Shown: positions 36,362-45,595, counted from the stretch's first letter. The stretch is DNA of 64,000 bases from JAJYNJ01 sp963757865 (GCA_963757865.1 CAVWSU010000012.1:1-64000), one strand, 5' to 3'. Notes: generated by a model from the letters alone, not told the origin. Numbers and translations are program-made.

Positions 36362-36583
36362 TCATTCGTACCGGGCCAGGAACCTGTTGATGATCCGCAT
36401 CACGACGAGCCCGCCCGTCGCGAGCCCGAGGACCGATCCGATCAGCAGAAAGACTGGCAGCGTATGCAATTGCCGGTCGACCCACGCGCCCGCGAGGACG
36501 AAGAGCAGGATGGTGGTCACGAGGACGGCGCCGATCTCGGAGAACAGGGCCACATAGGCGCCGGCCCGACCAGGCTCACGCAC
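36362..36583 (-). CDS. atpI: AtpZ/AtpI-family small membrane protein
   Basis: The 73-residue protein has two TM helices (about residues 11-33 and 42-65) separated by a short loop with WVDRQLHTLP, the length and layout of AtpZ/AtpI proteins that precede atpB. These help c-ring assembly or magnesium supply. GTG 36583 is the first gene of the ATP synthase operon. Confidence 0.8.
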   Translation of the reverse strand: MREPGRAGAYVALFSEIGAVLVTTILLFVLAGAWVDRQLHTLPVFLLIGSVLGLATGGLVVMRIINRFLARYE

Positions 36584-36606
36584 TCGTCACCCGGTACAGC
36601 CGCGAG

Positions 36607-36612
36607 AGTATA
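36607..36612 (-). promoter_or_regulatory. Putative -10 hexamer of the atp operon
   Basis: TATACT on the minus strand, with a weak -35 (GTGGTA) 17 bp upstream at 36635-36630, lies 24 nt before the atpZ start. The 132-bp spacer between wecA and atpZ has no other obvious promoter. Confidence 0.4.
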
Positions 36613-36715
36613 GCAACGGCCCCGGATCGTACCACGAAGCAGGGTGTCTACCGGGGATTCCGGCTCGGGCCGGGTGGCAGGTGGGTTCCGCGCCCCGATG
36701 CTCGCCACGTGATCA

Positions 36716-37939
36716 TCAGCGGCGCGGGAGGGCTTCGTCGTCGACAGCCCCGCGCGCCGGTGACGCGTCGTCGACAGCCCCGCGCGCCGGTGACGCGTCG
36801 TCGCCCGGCGGATTCACCCACCCCGACGCCTTCGTCGGCGCCTCCTCGTACGCGCTGGGGTCCAACCCCGTCGTCGACGTGTCGCCGGCACGCGTCGTGA
36901 GCAGGTACAGGACGAGTCCACCACCAACCACGATGCCCATGAAGGCGTACAGCTGGCCGCGGCCGGAGAGCAGGAACGACAGGGCCGCGAGCACGGCGGA
37001 CATGCCGTAGATCAGGACCACCACCTGGCGCTGGCCGAGTCCGAGATCGAGGAGCCGGTGGTGGAGGTGGCCCCTGTCCGGTGCGAACGGGGAGCTTCCC
37101 TGCAGCAGGCGCCGGACGATGATCCAGAACGTGTCGATGATCGGCACGCCGAGCACCAGCAGCGCGACGGCGACCTTGGCGGTGCCGAGGATCGAGAGGA
37201 CCGCGAGCGTGTAGCCGATCAGGAAGACCCCGGTCGTGCCGACGAAGATCCGCGCCGGATGGAAGTTCCAGGGCAGGAATCCGGCCAGCGCCCCGGCCAG
37301 GATGAAGCAGAGCACGCCCACCAGCGGCTCGGCGGGCGTCACGAACAGCGAGATGCCCCCCAGCGTCGCGGCGGCGATCGCGGCCACGCCGCTGGAGAGC
37401 CCGTCCAGGCCGTCGATCCAGTTGATGCTGTTGATCATCCCGACGATCCAGAACGCGGTGAAGGCGACCGCGAACAGGCCCGTCAACGGGATCTTCCCGA
37501 CGGCGAACGGGTTGGCGACGAAGTCGACCTCCAGGCCGGACCAGACGACCAGCCCGGCGAGGATGAGCTGTCCCAGGAACTGCCACCGGGCCCGGAGGTC
37601 GAGCTTGTCGTCGACGAACCCCAGGATGGCCGCCGCGACGGCGCCGCCGAACAGGACGACGATCTCCTGGTACGGGTGGTGGAACGCCAGCTCCGTGAGC
37701 GCGTCCTGGCGGTCGTACCAGAGGATGCCCAGGCCCACGATCACGAAGCCTGCGGCCACGGCCAGGCCCCCCCCGCGAGGGGTCTCCTCCTGGTGGATCC
37801 GCCGTTCGCCGGGGTGGTCGATCGCCCCGACCGCGGTCGCCAGGCGGATCGCGACCGGTGTCAGCAGGAAGGCGACGAGCGCTGCCAGGACCAGGCCGGC
37901 CAGCGCCAGCGGGAGCGCCTCGGCGCCCTCCTGGGTCAC
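36716..37939 (-). CDS. wecA: WecA/TagO-type undecaprenyl-phosphate GlcNAc-1-phosphate transferase
   Basis: The 407-residue protein has about ten TM helices and the PNPT motifs: DHPGERRIHQEETPRGGGLA, LGFVDDKLDLRARWQFLGQ with the acidic pair, NSINWIDGLDGLSSGVAAI, and the His-rich loop DRGHLHHRLLDLGL. It transfers GlcNAc-1-P to undecaprenyl phosphate, the first lipid-linked step for wall polymers. The C-terminal 50 residues are hydrophilic and include a perfect 10-residue repeat (DDASPARGAV twice). GTG start overlaps the glyA stop (GTGA). Confidence 0.92.
   Translation of the reverse strand: MTQEGAEALPLALAGLVLAALVAFLLTPVAIRLATAVGAIDHPGERRIHQEETPRGGGLAVAAGFVIVGLGILWYDRQDALTELAFHHPYQEIVVLFGGAVAAAILGFVDDKLDLRARWQFLGQLILAGLVVWSGLEVDFVANPFAVGKIPLTGLFAVAFTAFWIVGMINSINWIDGLDGLSSGVAAIAAATLGGISLFVTPAEPLVGVLCFILAGALAGFLPWNFHPARIFVGTTGVFLIGYTLAVLSILGTAKVAVALLVLGVPIIDTFWIIVRRLLQGSSPFAPDRGHLHHRLLDLGLGQRQVVVLIYGMSAVLAALSFLLSGRGQLYAFMGIVVGGGLVLYLLTTRAGDTSTTGLDPSAYEEAPTKASGWVNPPGDDASPARGAVDDASPARGAVDDEALPRR
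36738..36797 (-). repeat. Perfect 30-bp tandem duplication in wecA 3' end
   Basis: Two identical 30-bp units starting TCGTCGACAGCCCCGCGCGC on the plus strand (36738-36767, 36768-36797) code the repeated DDASPARGAV in the WecA tail. No substitutions separate them, so the event is recent. Confidence 0.9.
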
Positions 37940-39264
37940 GTCCTGGGAAGCCCCGGAACCGGGAAGCGGGAGCAGATCTCGTGGACCGTCGCCGTGATGC
38001 GTTCACCGGCCGACGGGTCATCGCGGCCGGAGATCGCCGCCACGATCAGCTCGCCGATCTGGCGCATCTCGGCCTCGCCCATGCCCCGCGTCGTCACGGC
38101 CGGCGTCCCGACCCGGATGCCCGACGCGGTGTTCGGCGGGTTCTTGTCGAACGGAATGGCGTTCTTGTTGACCGTGATCGCCACCCCGTCGAGCAGCGCC
38201 TCGGCCTCGCGGCCGGTCACGCCGAGCGGGGTCACGTCCACGAGCATCAGGTGCGTGTCCGTTCCGCCCGACACGAGGCGCGCGCCGCGGTCGCGCAGCG
38301 ACGCGGCCAGCACCTGCGCGTTCTCGACGGTGCGTCGCTGGTCCTCGCGGTATTCCGGCGTCGCGGCGAGCAGCAGCGCCACGGCCTTGGCGGCGATGAC
38401 GTGCATGAGCGGCCCGCCCTGGACGCCGGGGAAGACGCTCTTGTCGATGGCCGCCCCGAGCGTCGTCTTCGCGAGTTTCGGGTAGCCGGCCTTGAGCTCG
38501 GCCGGGAGGTCGTCGCGGCTGAACACGAGCCCTCCGCGCGGACCGCGCAGCGTCTTGTGGGTCGTGGTGGTGACGATGTCCGCGTGCGGGAAGGGCGACG
38601 GATGGAGGCCCGCCGCGATCAGGCCGGCGATGTGGGCCATGTCGACGAACAGGATGGCGCCGACCCCGTGGGCGATGGCGGCCAGCCGCTCGAAGTCGAG
38701 CGTGCGAGGGTAGGCCGACGCGCCGGCGACCAGCATCCGCGGCCGCACCTCCTGCGCCGCCCGTTCGACCGCGTCGTAGTCGAGCACCTCGGTCCCGGGC
38801 TCCACGCCGTAGCTGTGGACCTCGAACCACTTGCCGCTGAAGTTGACCGGCGAGCCGTGGGTGAGGTGGCCGCCGTGGGCGAGCGAGAGGCCCATGATCC
38901 GGTCGCCGTGGTCGAGCACCGACAGGTACGCGGCCATGTTCGCCTGGGCGCCCGCGTGGGGCTGCACGTTGACGTGCTCCGAACCCGGGAACAGGGCGAG
39001 CGCGCGCTCCTGGGCGAGACGCTCCGCCACGTCGACGAACTCGCAGCCGCCGTAGTAGCGCTTGCCGGGCAGCCCCTCGGCGTACTTGTTCGTCAGCCAG
39101 GTCCCCTGCGCCTCCATGACGGCGCCGAAGACGTAGTTCTCGCTCGCGATCAGCTCGAGCTTCCAGCGCTGCCGATCGCGCTCCCCCTCGATCGCGCTCC
39201 AGAGCTCCGGGTCCACCTCGGCGAGGGGCGCCCACGCGAGCTCCCGGCTCGTCGTCACGGTCAT
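37936..39264 (-). CDS. glyA: Serine hydroxymethyltransferase
   Basis: The 442-residue PLP enzyme has ELIASENYVFGAVMEAQGTW, the PLP-lysine context IVTTTTHKTLRGPRGG, and KNAIPFDKNPPNTASGIRVG. It makes glycine and methylene-tetrahydrofolate from serine. I chose ATG 39264 (MTVTTSRELAW) because GAGGAA precedes it and homologues begin there; an upstream in-frame start at 39321 adds only 19 doubtful residues. It overlaps wecA by 4 nt. Confidence 0.95.
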   Translation of the reverse strand: MTVTTSRELAWAPLAEVDPELWSAIEGERDRQRWKLELIASENYVFGAVMEAQGTWLTNKYAEGLPGKRYYGGCEFVDVAERLAQERALALFPGSEHVNVQPHAGAQANMAAYLSVLDHGDRIMGLSLAHGGHLTHGSPVNFSGKWFEVHSYGVEPGTEVLDYDAVERAAQEVRPRMLVAGASAYPRTLDFERLAAIAHGVGAILFVDMAHIAGLIAAGLHPSPFPHADIVTTTTHKTLRGPRGGLVFSRDDLPAELKAGYPKLAKTTLGAAIDKSVFPGVQGGPLMHVIAAKAVALLLAATPEYREDQRRTVENAQVLAASLRDRGARLVSGGTDTHLMLVDVTPLGVTGREAEALLDGVAITVNKNAIPFDKNPPNTASGIRVGTPAVTTRGMGEAEMRQIGELIVAAISGRDDPSAGERITATVHEICSRFPVPGLPRT

Positions 39265-39396
39265 GTGCGGTTCCTCACCAGTGCTGTGTGCGCACCAGTG
39301 TACCCGTGGAGGACCACGCATCGGCGTGCGCGACGGCCGGCGGCCGATCGGCCAGGCCCCGGTCGCGGCCGGTGCTCGGCCCTCTCCTCCCGGTGC

Positions 39397-40077
39397 TCAG
39401 CGCGCCTCCTCGAGGAGCACGTCGAACGGGAGCGCTCCGGCGCGCAGCAGCTCGGGCGGGCCATCCTCCCCGCGGAACAGCACGACCGTGGAGGGCACGC
39501 CGCCGGGCGAGGTGCCGTCGTCCAGGACGAGTTCGAGCCACGGCCCGAGCTGACGAACCACCTCGGCGGCGTCGCGCGCGTCCGGGGCGCCGGACAGGTT
39601 CGCCGAGGTGAGCGGGATCGGCCCGAGGGCGCGGGCGATCGCGCGCGGCGCCGGATGGTCCGGCACGCGGCAGCCGATCGCGCCGCCGTCCCCGGTGAGG
39701 CTCTCGGGGAGCGCCACGCCGGGCAGGACCGGCACGACCATGGTCAGCGGCCCGGGCCAGTGACGGGCCGCGAGCCGGCGCGCGGCCGGCGACAGGCGGC
39801 CCACGGACGCGGCCTGGTCGACATCATCCACGAGCAGCGTGATGCCCTTGTTCGGCGGGCGCCGCTTGGCGTCGAGCAGGCGCTCGATGGCGCCGGCGTC
39901 GAGGAGGCACGCCACGCCGTACACGGTCTCGGTCGGGACCGCGACGAGGCCGCCGGCCCGGAGCGCGGCCACCGCGGCCCGGATCGAGCGGGGGTCACGC
40001 GCTGGCAAGACGGGCGGGTCTCCGGCCGGCCGAGACGGGCCGGACGTGCGTGGCCGCGGGTCGCGGGCGCCGGTCAT
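39397..40077 (-). CDS. tsaC: L-threonylcarbamoyladenylate synthase (TsaC/Sua5/YrdC)
   Basis: The 226-residue protein has the YrdC fold: GGLVAVPTETVYGVACLLDA, DAKRRPPNKGITLLV with the KxR-K ligands, and PIPLTSANLSGAPD. It makes threonylcarbamoyl-AMP for the t6A modification of tRNA. The first 30 residues are an extra Arg/Pro-rich segment. Its ATG overlaps the upstream HAD gene stop (ATGA). Position near prfA-prmC is the conserved arrangement. Confidence 0.9.
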   Translation of the reverse strand: MTGARDPRPRTSGPSRPAGDPPVLPARDPRSIRAAVAALRAGGLVAVPTETVYGVACLLDAGAIERLLDAKRRPPNKGITLLVDDVDQAASVGRLSPAARRLAARHWPGPLTMVVPVLPGVALPESLTGDGGAIGCRVPDHPAPRAIARALGPIPLTSANLSGAPDARDAAEVVRQLGPWLELVLDDGTSPGGVPSTVVLFRGEDGPPELLRAGALPFDVLLEEAR

Positions 40078-40913
40078 GCGGCCTCCCGTCCCAGCACGAG
40101 CGTCTCGATGGCGAGCGCGGCTCCGTCCTGGTCAATCGTGGCGGTCACGTGACGGGCGGCGGACCGGACCGCCTCGGGCGAGTCCCCCATCGCGACGCCG
40201 TGCCCCACTTCGGCGAGCATCTCGGCGTCGTTGTACTGGTCGCCGATCGCCATGGTCTGCGCGAGCGGGATCCCCAGCCTTCGCGCAAGCCAGCGCACCG
40301 CACGGCCCTTCGTGACCCCCGGCGCGTTCCACTCGAGGTACTCCGGGTGCGAGACGGTGACCTGGGCACGTCCCTCGAAGGCCGCCCGCGCCTCCGGCAG
40401 CCATTGCTCGGGCAGGGGCGCTCGTCCGACGGCCAGGACCTTCGTGACCGGCCCGCGGACCGCCGCCGGCAGGTTCTCCACGAACTCGGCCCCGATCCCG
40501 GACAGCCGTTCGTAGTCTTCCGCACTCGTGGCATCCGCCTGCATGACGAGGCGGTCGTCCACGTTCACGTGCGGATCGAAGCCGCGCGCCCTCGCCCAGC
40601 GGATCGCCTCCCTGGCGACCACGCCCGGCATCGTCCGGTGCAGGAGCAGGCGACCTGGCGTGCCATCGGGCGCCGGCAGGTCGCGGACGTACGCGCCCTG
40701 GTAGCAGATGATCGGCGCGACGATCCCGAGGGACTGCGCGAACGGCAGCGTGCTCCGGTACATCCGGCCGGTCGCGATGGTGACGGTCACGCCCGACTCG
40801 ATGGCGGCGGCGATCGCGCTTCGCACCCGGGGACGGATGACCCGGTCGGGACCCAGCAGGGTGCCGTCCAGGTCGAGGGCCAGGAGGCGCACGGGCAGTT
40901 CGGGACCGTTCAC
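40074..40913 (-). CDS. Cof-type HAD phosphatase
   Basis: The 279-residue protein has HAD motif I (LLALDLDGTLLGPDR), motif II/IATGR (TVTIATGRMYRSTLPFA), and the Cof C2B cap followed by KGRAVRWLARRLGI and motif IV AIGDQYNDAEMLAEVG. Cof proteins dephosphorylate sugar phosphates, flavins or PLP; the substrate cannot be read here. GTG 40913 starts just before the motif I strand. It overlaps tsaC by 4 nt. It follows prmC after 109 nt that contain a CTGGCCCGCCTCATCCC-type short repeat. Confidence 0.88.
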   Translation of the reverse strand: MNGPELPVRLLALDLDGTLLGPDRVIRPRVRSAIAAAIESGVTVTIATGRMYRSTLPFAQSLGIVAPIICYQGAYVRDLPAPDGTPGRLLLHRTMPGVVAREAIRWARARGFDPHVNVDDRLVMQADATSAEDYERLSGIGAEFVENLPAAVRGPVTKVLAVGRAPLPEQWLPEARAAFEGRAQVTVSHPEYLEWNAPGVTKGRAVRWLARRLGIPLAQTMAIGDQYNDAEMLAEVGHGVAMGDSPEAVRSAARHVTATIDQDGAALAIETLVLGREAA

Positions 40914-41022
40914 GCCGGCGACCCGTCGCGGCCGCGGCGATGCCGGCCGGCCCGCGCGGCCACCCGGCTGCGGTTCACGACCCGCCGCAACCCGCCGGCC
41001 CGCCTCATCCCGCTGGCCCGCC

Positions 41023-42081
41023 TCATCCCGCGACGACCTCCAGCACCCTGGGGATGCCGGCCAGGTCCGGGTGGATGACGACTTCCCGGCCCGGAAGCGC
41101 GTCCCCGGCGGCCGCCAGGACCAGGTCCGACTCGCCGGCACCGATCTCGAGCAGGGCCGTGCCGTCGTCGGTGAGCACGCCGGGCAGCAGCGCCAGCAGC
41201 CGTCGCACCACGGCCAGGCCATCGGGGCCGCCGTCGAGCGCAAGCCGCGGCTCGAACCGCGCCGCCACCGGGAGGCCGGGCACGTCCGCGGACGGCACGT
41301 AGGGCAGGTTCGCGACCAGCACATCGGCGGGAGGTTCGCCCTCCGGCAGCAGGTCGGCATGGACGAACCGGATCGCGTCGGCCAGGCCGTGCACCACCGC
41401 GTTCTCCGTCGCCAGGGCCAGCGCGCCGGCCGACACGTCGGTCGCGAGCAGCTCGGCCGCCGCCAGCATGCCGCGCCCTCGCAGCGCCGACGCCAGCGCG
41501 ACACACACGGCGCCCGAGCCCGTGCCGACGTCCACGACCCGGCAGCGGCCCTTCCGGAGGATCGTCGACGCGGCGCGGGCCACGCCCAGGTCCACCAGCA
41601 GCTCCGTGTCCGGCCTGGGGATCAGCGCCCTCTCGTCGACGGAGAAGGCCAGGCCGTGGAACTCCTTGAGGCCGCGGATGTACGCGACCGGCTCGCCACG
41701 CTCGCGCCGGGCGACGGCCTCCTCGAACCGCGCGTCGTGCCCGGGTGACAGCGTCGCCTCCGGGTGCGCGATCACGGTGGTCCGGTCGATGCCCAGCACG
41801 TACGCGGCCAGCAACTCGGCGTCGAGGCGCGCGGTATCGGAGCCGCTCTCGCGCAGCCGTGCGATCGCGCGATCGAGGGCCTGCCCGAGCGTGGGGCTCG
41901 TGGTGGGGAGCCCCGAAGCCGTCCCGTCCGACGCCGGCGTGCCCTGCGCCAGTCCGGCCGCGGCCGGACCTACGCGAGCCGGCCCGTGGCGATCCGACCC
42001 ATTGGGGGCATCCACGGGAACCGGCCCGCCACTCTGCGACCCCCCATCGGCCGCGTCCGGCGCAGCCGGATCAGGCGGCAT
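41023..42081 (-). CDS. prmC: Peptide chain release factor N5-glutamine methyltransferase (PrmC)
   Basis: The 352-residue protein has the PrmC N-terminal helical domain (about 65-140), the SAM-binding motif VVDVGTGSGAVCVALA and NLPYVPSADV in place of the usual NPPY. It methylates the GGQ Gln of release factors and lies right after prfA, its substrate. The first 65 residues are Pro/Ala/Gly-rich and may be untranslated or a disordered lead; ATG 42081 overlaps prfA by 11 nt. GEPVAYIRGLKEFHGLAF is the expected linker. Confidence 0.9.
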   Translation of the reverse strand: MPPDPAAPDAADGGSQSGGPVPVDAPNGSDRHGPARVGPAAAGLAQGTPASDGTASGLPTTSPTLGQALDRAIARLRESGSDTARLDAELLAAYVLGIDRTTVIAHPEATLSPGHDARFEEAVARRERGEPVAYIRGLKEFHGLAFSVDERALIPRPDTELLVDLGVARAASTILRKGRCRVVDVGTGSGAVCVALASALRGRGMLAAAELLATDVSAGALALATENAVVHGLADAIRFVHADLLPEGEPPADVLVANLPYVPSADVPGLPVAARFEPRLALDGGPDGLAVVRRLLALLPGVLTDDGTALLEIGAGESDLVLAAAGDALPGREVVIHPDLAGIPRVLEVVAG

Positions 42082-43159
42082 CGCCCTCGCCGAAGTCCGC
42101 CAGCCGCTCCGCCTGGTCCGTCTCGATCAGCGTGTCGATCAGGCGATCGAGGTCCCCGTCCAGCACGGCGGGCAGGTTGTGCAGGTCCATGCCGATTCGG
42201 TGGTCGGTCACCCGGTCCTGCGGGAAGTTGTAGGTCCGGATCTTCTCGGAGCGCTCGCCCGTGCCGACCATGCTGCGACGCTTCGCGGCCTCCGCCTCGT
42301 GCGCCTTGCGCTGCTCCAGCTCGAGCAACCGCGATCGGAGCACGGCCATGGCCTTGGCCTTGTTCTTGTGCTGGCTCTTCTCGTCCTGGATGGCCACGAC
42401 GAGGCCGCTCGGCAGGTGCGTGATCCGGACGGCCGAGTCCGTGGTGTTCACGCTCTGCCCGCCCGGACCCGTCGAGCGGTAGACGTCGATCCGCAGGTCG
42501 CGCTCGTCGATCTGGACGTCCACCTCGTCCGCCTCGGGCAGGACCGCGACCGTGGCCGTCGAGGTGTGGATCCGGCCCGCCGACTCGGTCTCCGGCACGC
42601 GCTGGACGCGGTGCACGCCGCCCTCGAACTTGAGGCGGCTGTACGCGCGCTCGCCGTGGACCTCGAAGATCACCTCGCGAAGGCCGCCGATCCCGGTCTC
42701 GCTGGTCGACAGCACCTCGACGTTCCAGCGGTGCCGTTCCGCATACCGGACGTACATCCGGAACAGCTCGGCGGCGAACAGTGCCGCCTCCTCGCCACCG
42801 GTGCCGGCCCGGAGCTCCACGATCACGTCGCGCTCGTCCAGGGGGTCGTGGGGCAGCAGCTGAACCTTGAGCTCCTCGACGAGCCGCACCTCGTCCGCCT
42901 CCAGGCGATGGACCTCGTCGCGTGCCATGTCGCGCACGTCCGGATCCACGTCGCCGTCGCGCATCGTGCGGGCCTGCTCCAGCTCGTGCCGCGTGGCCAC
43001 GAGGCGCTCCCACGAGCCCACCGTCGGCTCGATGCGCGCGAGCTCCTTGCCGATCCGCCTGAGCGCGTCCGGGTCCGACGACACCTCGGGCCGCGACAGC
43101 TCCTCGTGCAGGTGCTGCGCCTGCAGCGACAGCTCGGCCAGCCGGTCCTCGAAGCTCAC
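42071..43159 (-). CDS. prfA: Peptide chain release factor 1
   Basis: The 362-residue protein has the class I release factor layout: N-terminal helices, IELRAGTGGEEAALF-type motif (VELRAGTGGEEAALFAAELF), the tripeptide region VPETESAGRIHTS (P-x-T type, so RF1 for UAG/UAA) and STGPGGQSVNTTDSAVRITH with the GGQ loop. GTG 43159 overlaps the DUF1385 gene stop (GTGA). Length and motifs are normal. Confidence 0.95.
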   Translation of the reverse strand: MSFEDRLAELSLQAQHLHEELSRPEVSSDPDALRRIGKELARIEPTVGSWERLVATRHELEQARTMRDGDVDPDVRDMARDEVHRLEADEVRLVEELKVQLLPHDPLDERDVIVELRAGTGGEEAALFAAELFRMYVRYAERHRWNVEVLSTSETGIGGLREVIFEVHGERAYSRLKFEGGVHRVQRVPETESAGRIHTSTATVAVLPEADEVDVQIDERDLRIDVYRSTGPGGQSVNTTDSAVRITHLPSGLVVAIQDEKSQHKNKAKAMAVLRSRLLELEQRKAHEAEAAKRRSMVGTGERSEKIRTYNFPQDRVTDHRIGMDLHNLPAVLDGDLDRLIDTLIETDQAERLADFGEGDAA

Positions 43160-44197
43160 GTCAGGGGTTCCTCGTCGACCGCCTCCGGATCGCGCCGCGA
43201 GGGAACGCCGGCCGCCACGAGCGACGCCTCGCGCTCGGCCGCCTCGCGGGCACTCCGCGACTCGGCGCTGGCCTGCGCCATCGAGCGACGGGGCGGGTAG
43301 ATGCTGCCCTCCGGGATCGCCTCGCCGTCGGCGCGCAGCGCCTCCTGCAGCGACACGATGGCGACCTCGATCATCGAGTCGTCGGGCTGGCGCGTCGTGA
43401 TCGACTGCAGCCAGATCCCGGGCATGAAGATCCAGCGCACGACCGGGTGCGAGCGGTGCCGGGCGCCCCAGCGGAGCACCTCGTAGCTGACGGCCACGAT
43501 CACCGGGATCAGGGCGAGCCTTCCCAGGATCGCGGCCACCAGCCCCTGGCCGGCGAGGAGGCTGAACGCCACGATGCTGACGATCACCACGACCAGCAGG
43601 AATTCGGTGCCGCAGCGCTGGTGGGCGGTGGGGTACTGGCGGACCTTCTCGGGCGTGAGGGGGTCGCCGTGCTCGAGCGCGTGGATCGACATGTGCTCGG
43701 CGCCGTGGTACTGGAAGACGCGCTGGATCTCGCCGGACCGGCTGATCAGCAGCAGGTAGGCCACGAACACGACGAGGCGGATCACGCCCTCGAGCAGGTT
43801 CTTGCCCAGCGTGCCGACGGACGGGGCCATGCCGGCGGCGGCCTGCGTGAGGAACAGCGGCAGCACGAAGAACAGCGCGATGCCGAAGGCCAGCGACAGC
43901 GTGAGCGTCGCGGCGACGGCTCCCGCCGCCCAGCTCGACACCCTCCCCCGCGGCCGAGATCGCGGCGGAGCGTGTGAGCCACTTCGTGCCGATCACGAGC
44001 GTCTCGTACAGCACGACGAGCCCGCGAACGAACGGCCAGCTGGCCGCCCGGTGGCGGTGCACGATCGACTCGGACAGCCGCTCGGCCTCCCACACCACAT
44101 CGCCGTCGGGATGGCGCACGGCGACCGCGATGACGTCACGGCCCCGCATGAGGACGCCTTCGATGAGGGCCTGACCGCCGTAGTTGAAGCGTGCCAT
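43156..44197 (-). CDS. DUF1385 (YqhQ-like) membrane protein, frameshifted
   Basis: The N-terminal part from ATG 44197 reads RFNYGGQALIEGVLMRGRDV and RGLVVLYETLVIGTKWLTRS, the DUF1385 signature. Within the G-rich stretch at 43939-43949 one base too many shifts the frame; the rest continues as SSWAAGAVAATLTLSLAFGI with TM helices and VFQYHGAEHMSIHALEHGDP and QYPTAHQRCGTEFLLVVVIV. DUF1385 genes commonly sit between rpmE and prfA, as here. Function is unknown. The shift in a homopolymer favours a sequence error. Confidence 0.85.
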
Positions 44198-44227
44198 GGG
44201 GTCCCTCAGTCTAGCCGTGAAACAGAA

Positions 44228-44251
44228 CGGCGGACCCTGCCGGGCCCGCCG
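44228..44251 (-). terminator. Intrinsic terminator downstream of rpmE
   Basis: CGGCGG (44228-44233) pairs with CCGCCG (44246-44251), with an inner CCC/GGG pair. On the minus strand TTCTGTTT follows the stem directly, giving a normal rho-independent terminator before the DUF1385 gene. Confidence 0.65.
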
Positions 44252-44275
44252 CTGGGGTGACGAATCGAGGGGCCG

Positions 44276-44488
44276 TCAGGCCCGGAGCGAGCGCTCGAGG
44301 CGCTTCTGGAACCGCTCCACCTGGCCCGCGGTGTCCACGATGGTCTGCTTGCCCGTGAAGAACGGGTGGCACTGGGCGCACACGTCGACGCGGAGCGTCT
44401 GGCGCGTGGAACCCACGGTGAAGGTGCGGCCGCACGCCCCGCAGTGGGCCTCGGCCTGGTAGTACTTGGGATGAATCCCGTCTTTCAC
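44276..44488 (-). CDS. rpmE: 50S ribosomal protein L31 (zinc-binding form)
   Basis: The 70-residue protein starts MKDGIHPKYYQAEAHCGACG and keeps both CxxC pairs (C16/C19, C37/C40), so it is the zinc form, with FTGKQTIVDTAGQVERF at the end. It lies on the large subunit near the central protuberance. It follows rpmA by 60 nt and ends before an intrinsic terminator. Confidence 0.95.
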   Translation of the reverse strand: MKDGIHPKYYQAEAHCGACGRTFTVGSTRQTLRVDVCAQCHPFFTGKQTIVDTAGQVERFQKRLERSLRA

Positions 44489-44548
44489 GATCGACTCCTG
44501 CCGAGCCTTCCGTCCGGCACTCCGGCGGTGGTCCCGGCGACTGATGCG

Positions 44549-44824
44549 CTAGGCCTGGGCCGCGGCTGCCGGTTCGGCAACCACGCGGATGCGCTTCTTC
44601 TCGCGGGTCTGGTGCTCGAACTTCACGCGGCCCGTGACCGTCGCGAAGACGGTGTAGTCGCGTCCGAGCCCGGTGCCCTCGCCCGCGAGGAAGGTCATGC
44701 CCCGCTGACGAACGATGATCGAGCCGGCGGGGACGAGCTGGCCATCGCCGGCCTTGACGCCGAGCCGCTGGCCGACGCTGTCGCGGCCGTTCTTCGAGCT
44801 CGATCCTGCCTTCTTGTGTGCCAT
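44549..44824 (-). CDS. rpmA: 50S ribosomal protein L27
   Basis: The 91-residue protein begins MAHKKAGSSSKNGRDSVGQR without the N-terminal prosequence that some Bacillota cleave, then VPAGSIIVRQRGMTFLAGEG. Its N-terminus reaches the peptidyl transferase centre. A short Ala-rich tail ends the protein. It follows rplU by 3 nt. Confidence 0.95.
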   Translation of the reverse strand: MAHKKAGSSSKNGRDSVGQRLGVKAGDGQLVPAGSIIVRQRGMTFLAGEGTGLGRDYTVFATVTGRVKFEHQTREKKRIRVVAEPAAAAQA

Positions 44825-44827
44825 CGA

Positions 44828-45511
44828 CTACGCGTCCTTCCTCGTCCCCCGGGTCCGGGGCTTTGCCTCTCCCTCGGGGGCGGGCGCCTGGGTCCGCGGC
44901 GCGCGGGTCCTGGCCGTCGCGGGCTTCCCCGTGCCGGTCGCCGCCTTCTGGGTGCCGCCGGTCGCCTTCGGGCCGCCCTTGGCGGTGCCCCGTGCCGGCT
45001 TCGCGGTTTCGGTCGCTGCGCCTTCGGCGGGCGCGCCTTCGGCCGGTGCCTGATCGGCGTCGGCGGGCCGCGACTGTGCGAGCTTGTCGGCGAGGGCCTT
45101 GTCGGCTGCGGCCTGCGTGGCGGCCTCCTCGGCCGCGGCTGCTTCGAGCCGCTCGCGCTCGGTCCGCGCGGCTTCCGCCAGCTTGAGCGCGCTGCGCTTG
45201 CCGTGGACGATGTCCGCGACGCGAAGCACGGTCAGCTCCTGGCGGTGGCCCTGCTTGACGCGGCTGCGCGCCTTGGGCCGGTACTTGAAGACGATCAGCT
45301 TGTCGCCGCGGTCCTGCCGAACGACGTTCGCGCTCACGTGCGCTGCGTCCACGAGCGGGCTTCCGATCGCCGTGTCGTCGCCATCGGCAACGAGCAGGAC
45401 ACGGTCCAGCTCGAGCGTCTGCCCGGGCTCCACGTCGAGGTGCTCGACTTCGATCTCGCTGCCGACTTCGACGCGATACTGCTTCCCACCCGTCTCGATG
45501 ACTGCGTACAT
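44828..45511 (-). CDS. rplU: 50S ribosomal protein L21 with long Ala/Lys/Pro-rich tail
   Basis: Residues 1-103 form L21 (MYAVIETGGKQYRVEVGSEI, KYRPKARSRVKQGHRQELT). Residues 104-227 are an extra tail: an Ala/Glu helix, then Ala/Pro/Thr/Lys/Arg-rich sequence ending RTRGTRKDA. Usual L21 is about 100 residues. The tail would extend from the ribosome surface or bind rRNA through its basic end. ATG 45511 starts at the conserved L21 N-terminus; an upstream in-frame GTG (45697) is rejected. Confidence 0.94.
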   Translation of the reverse strand: MYAVIETGGKQYRVEVGSEIEVEHLDVEPGQTLELDRVLLVADGDDTAIGSPLVDAAHVSANVVRQDRGDKLIVFKYRPKARSRVKQGHRQELTVLRVADIVHGKRSALKLAEAARTERERLEAAAAEEAATQAAADKALADKLAQSRPADADQAPAEGAPAEGAATETAKPARGTAKGGPKATGGTQKAATGTGKPATARTRAPRTQAPAPEGEAKPRTRGTRKDA

Positions 45512-45566
45512 GGGTCCCCTGAACACATGAATGGCGCCCGGCGGCTGCCGGGGCGCGCGACCGTTG

Positions 45567-45595
45567 ATGGTATCGCCCGATCGGCTCTGCGTCAA
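45567..45595 (-). promoter_or_regulatory. Promoter of rplU-rpmA-rpmE
   Basis: On the minus strand TTGACG (45595-45590), a 17-bp spacer and TACCAT (45572-45567) form a good sigma-70-like promoter about 55 nt before the rplU ATG. The rest of the spacer between the divergent rplU and J-domain genes shows nothing clear. Confidence 0.6.
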
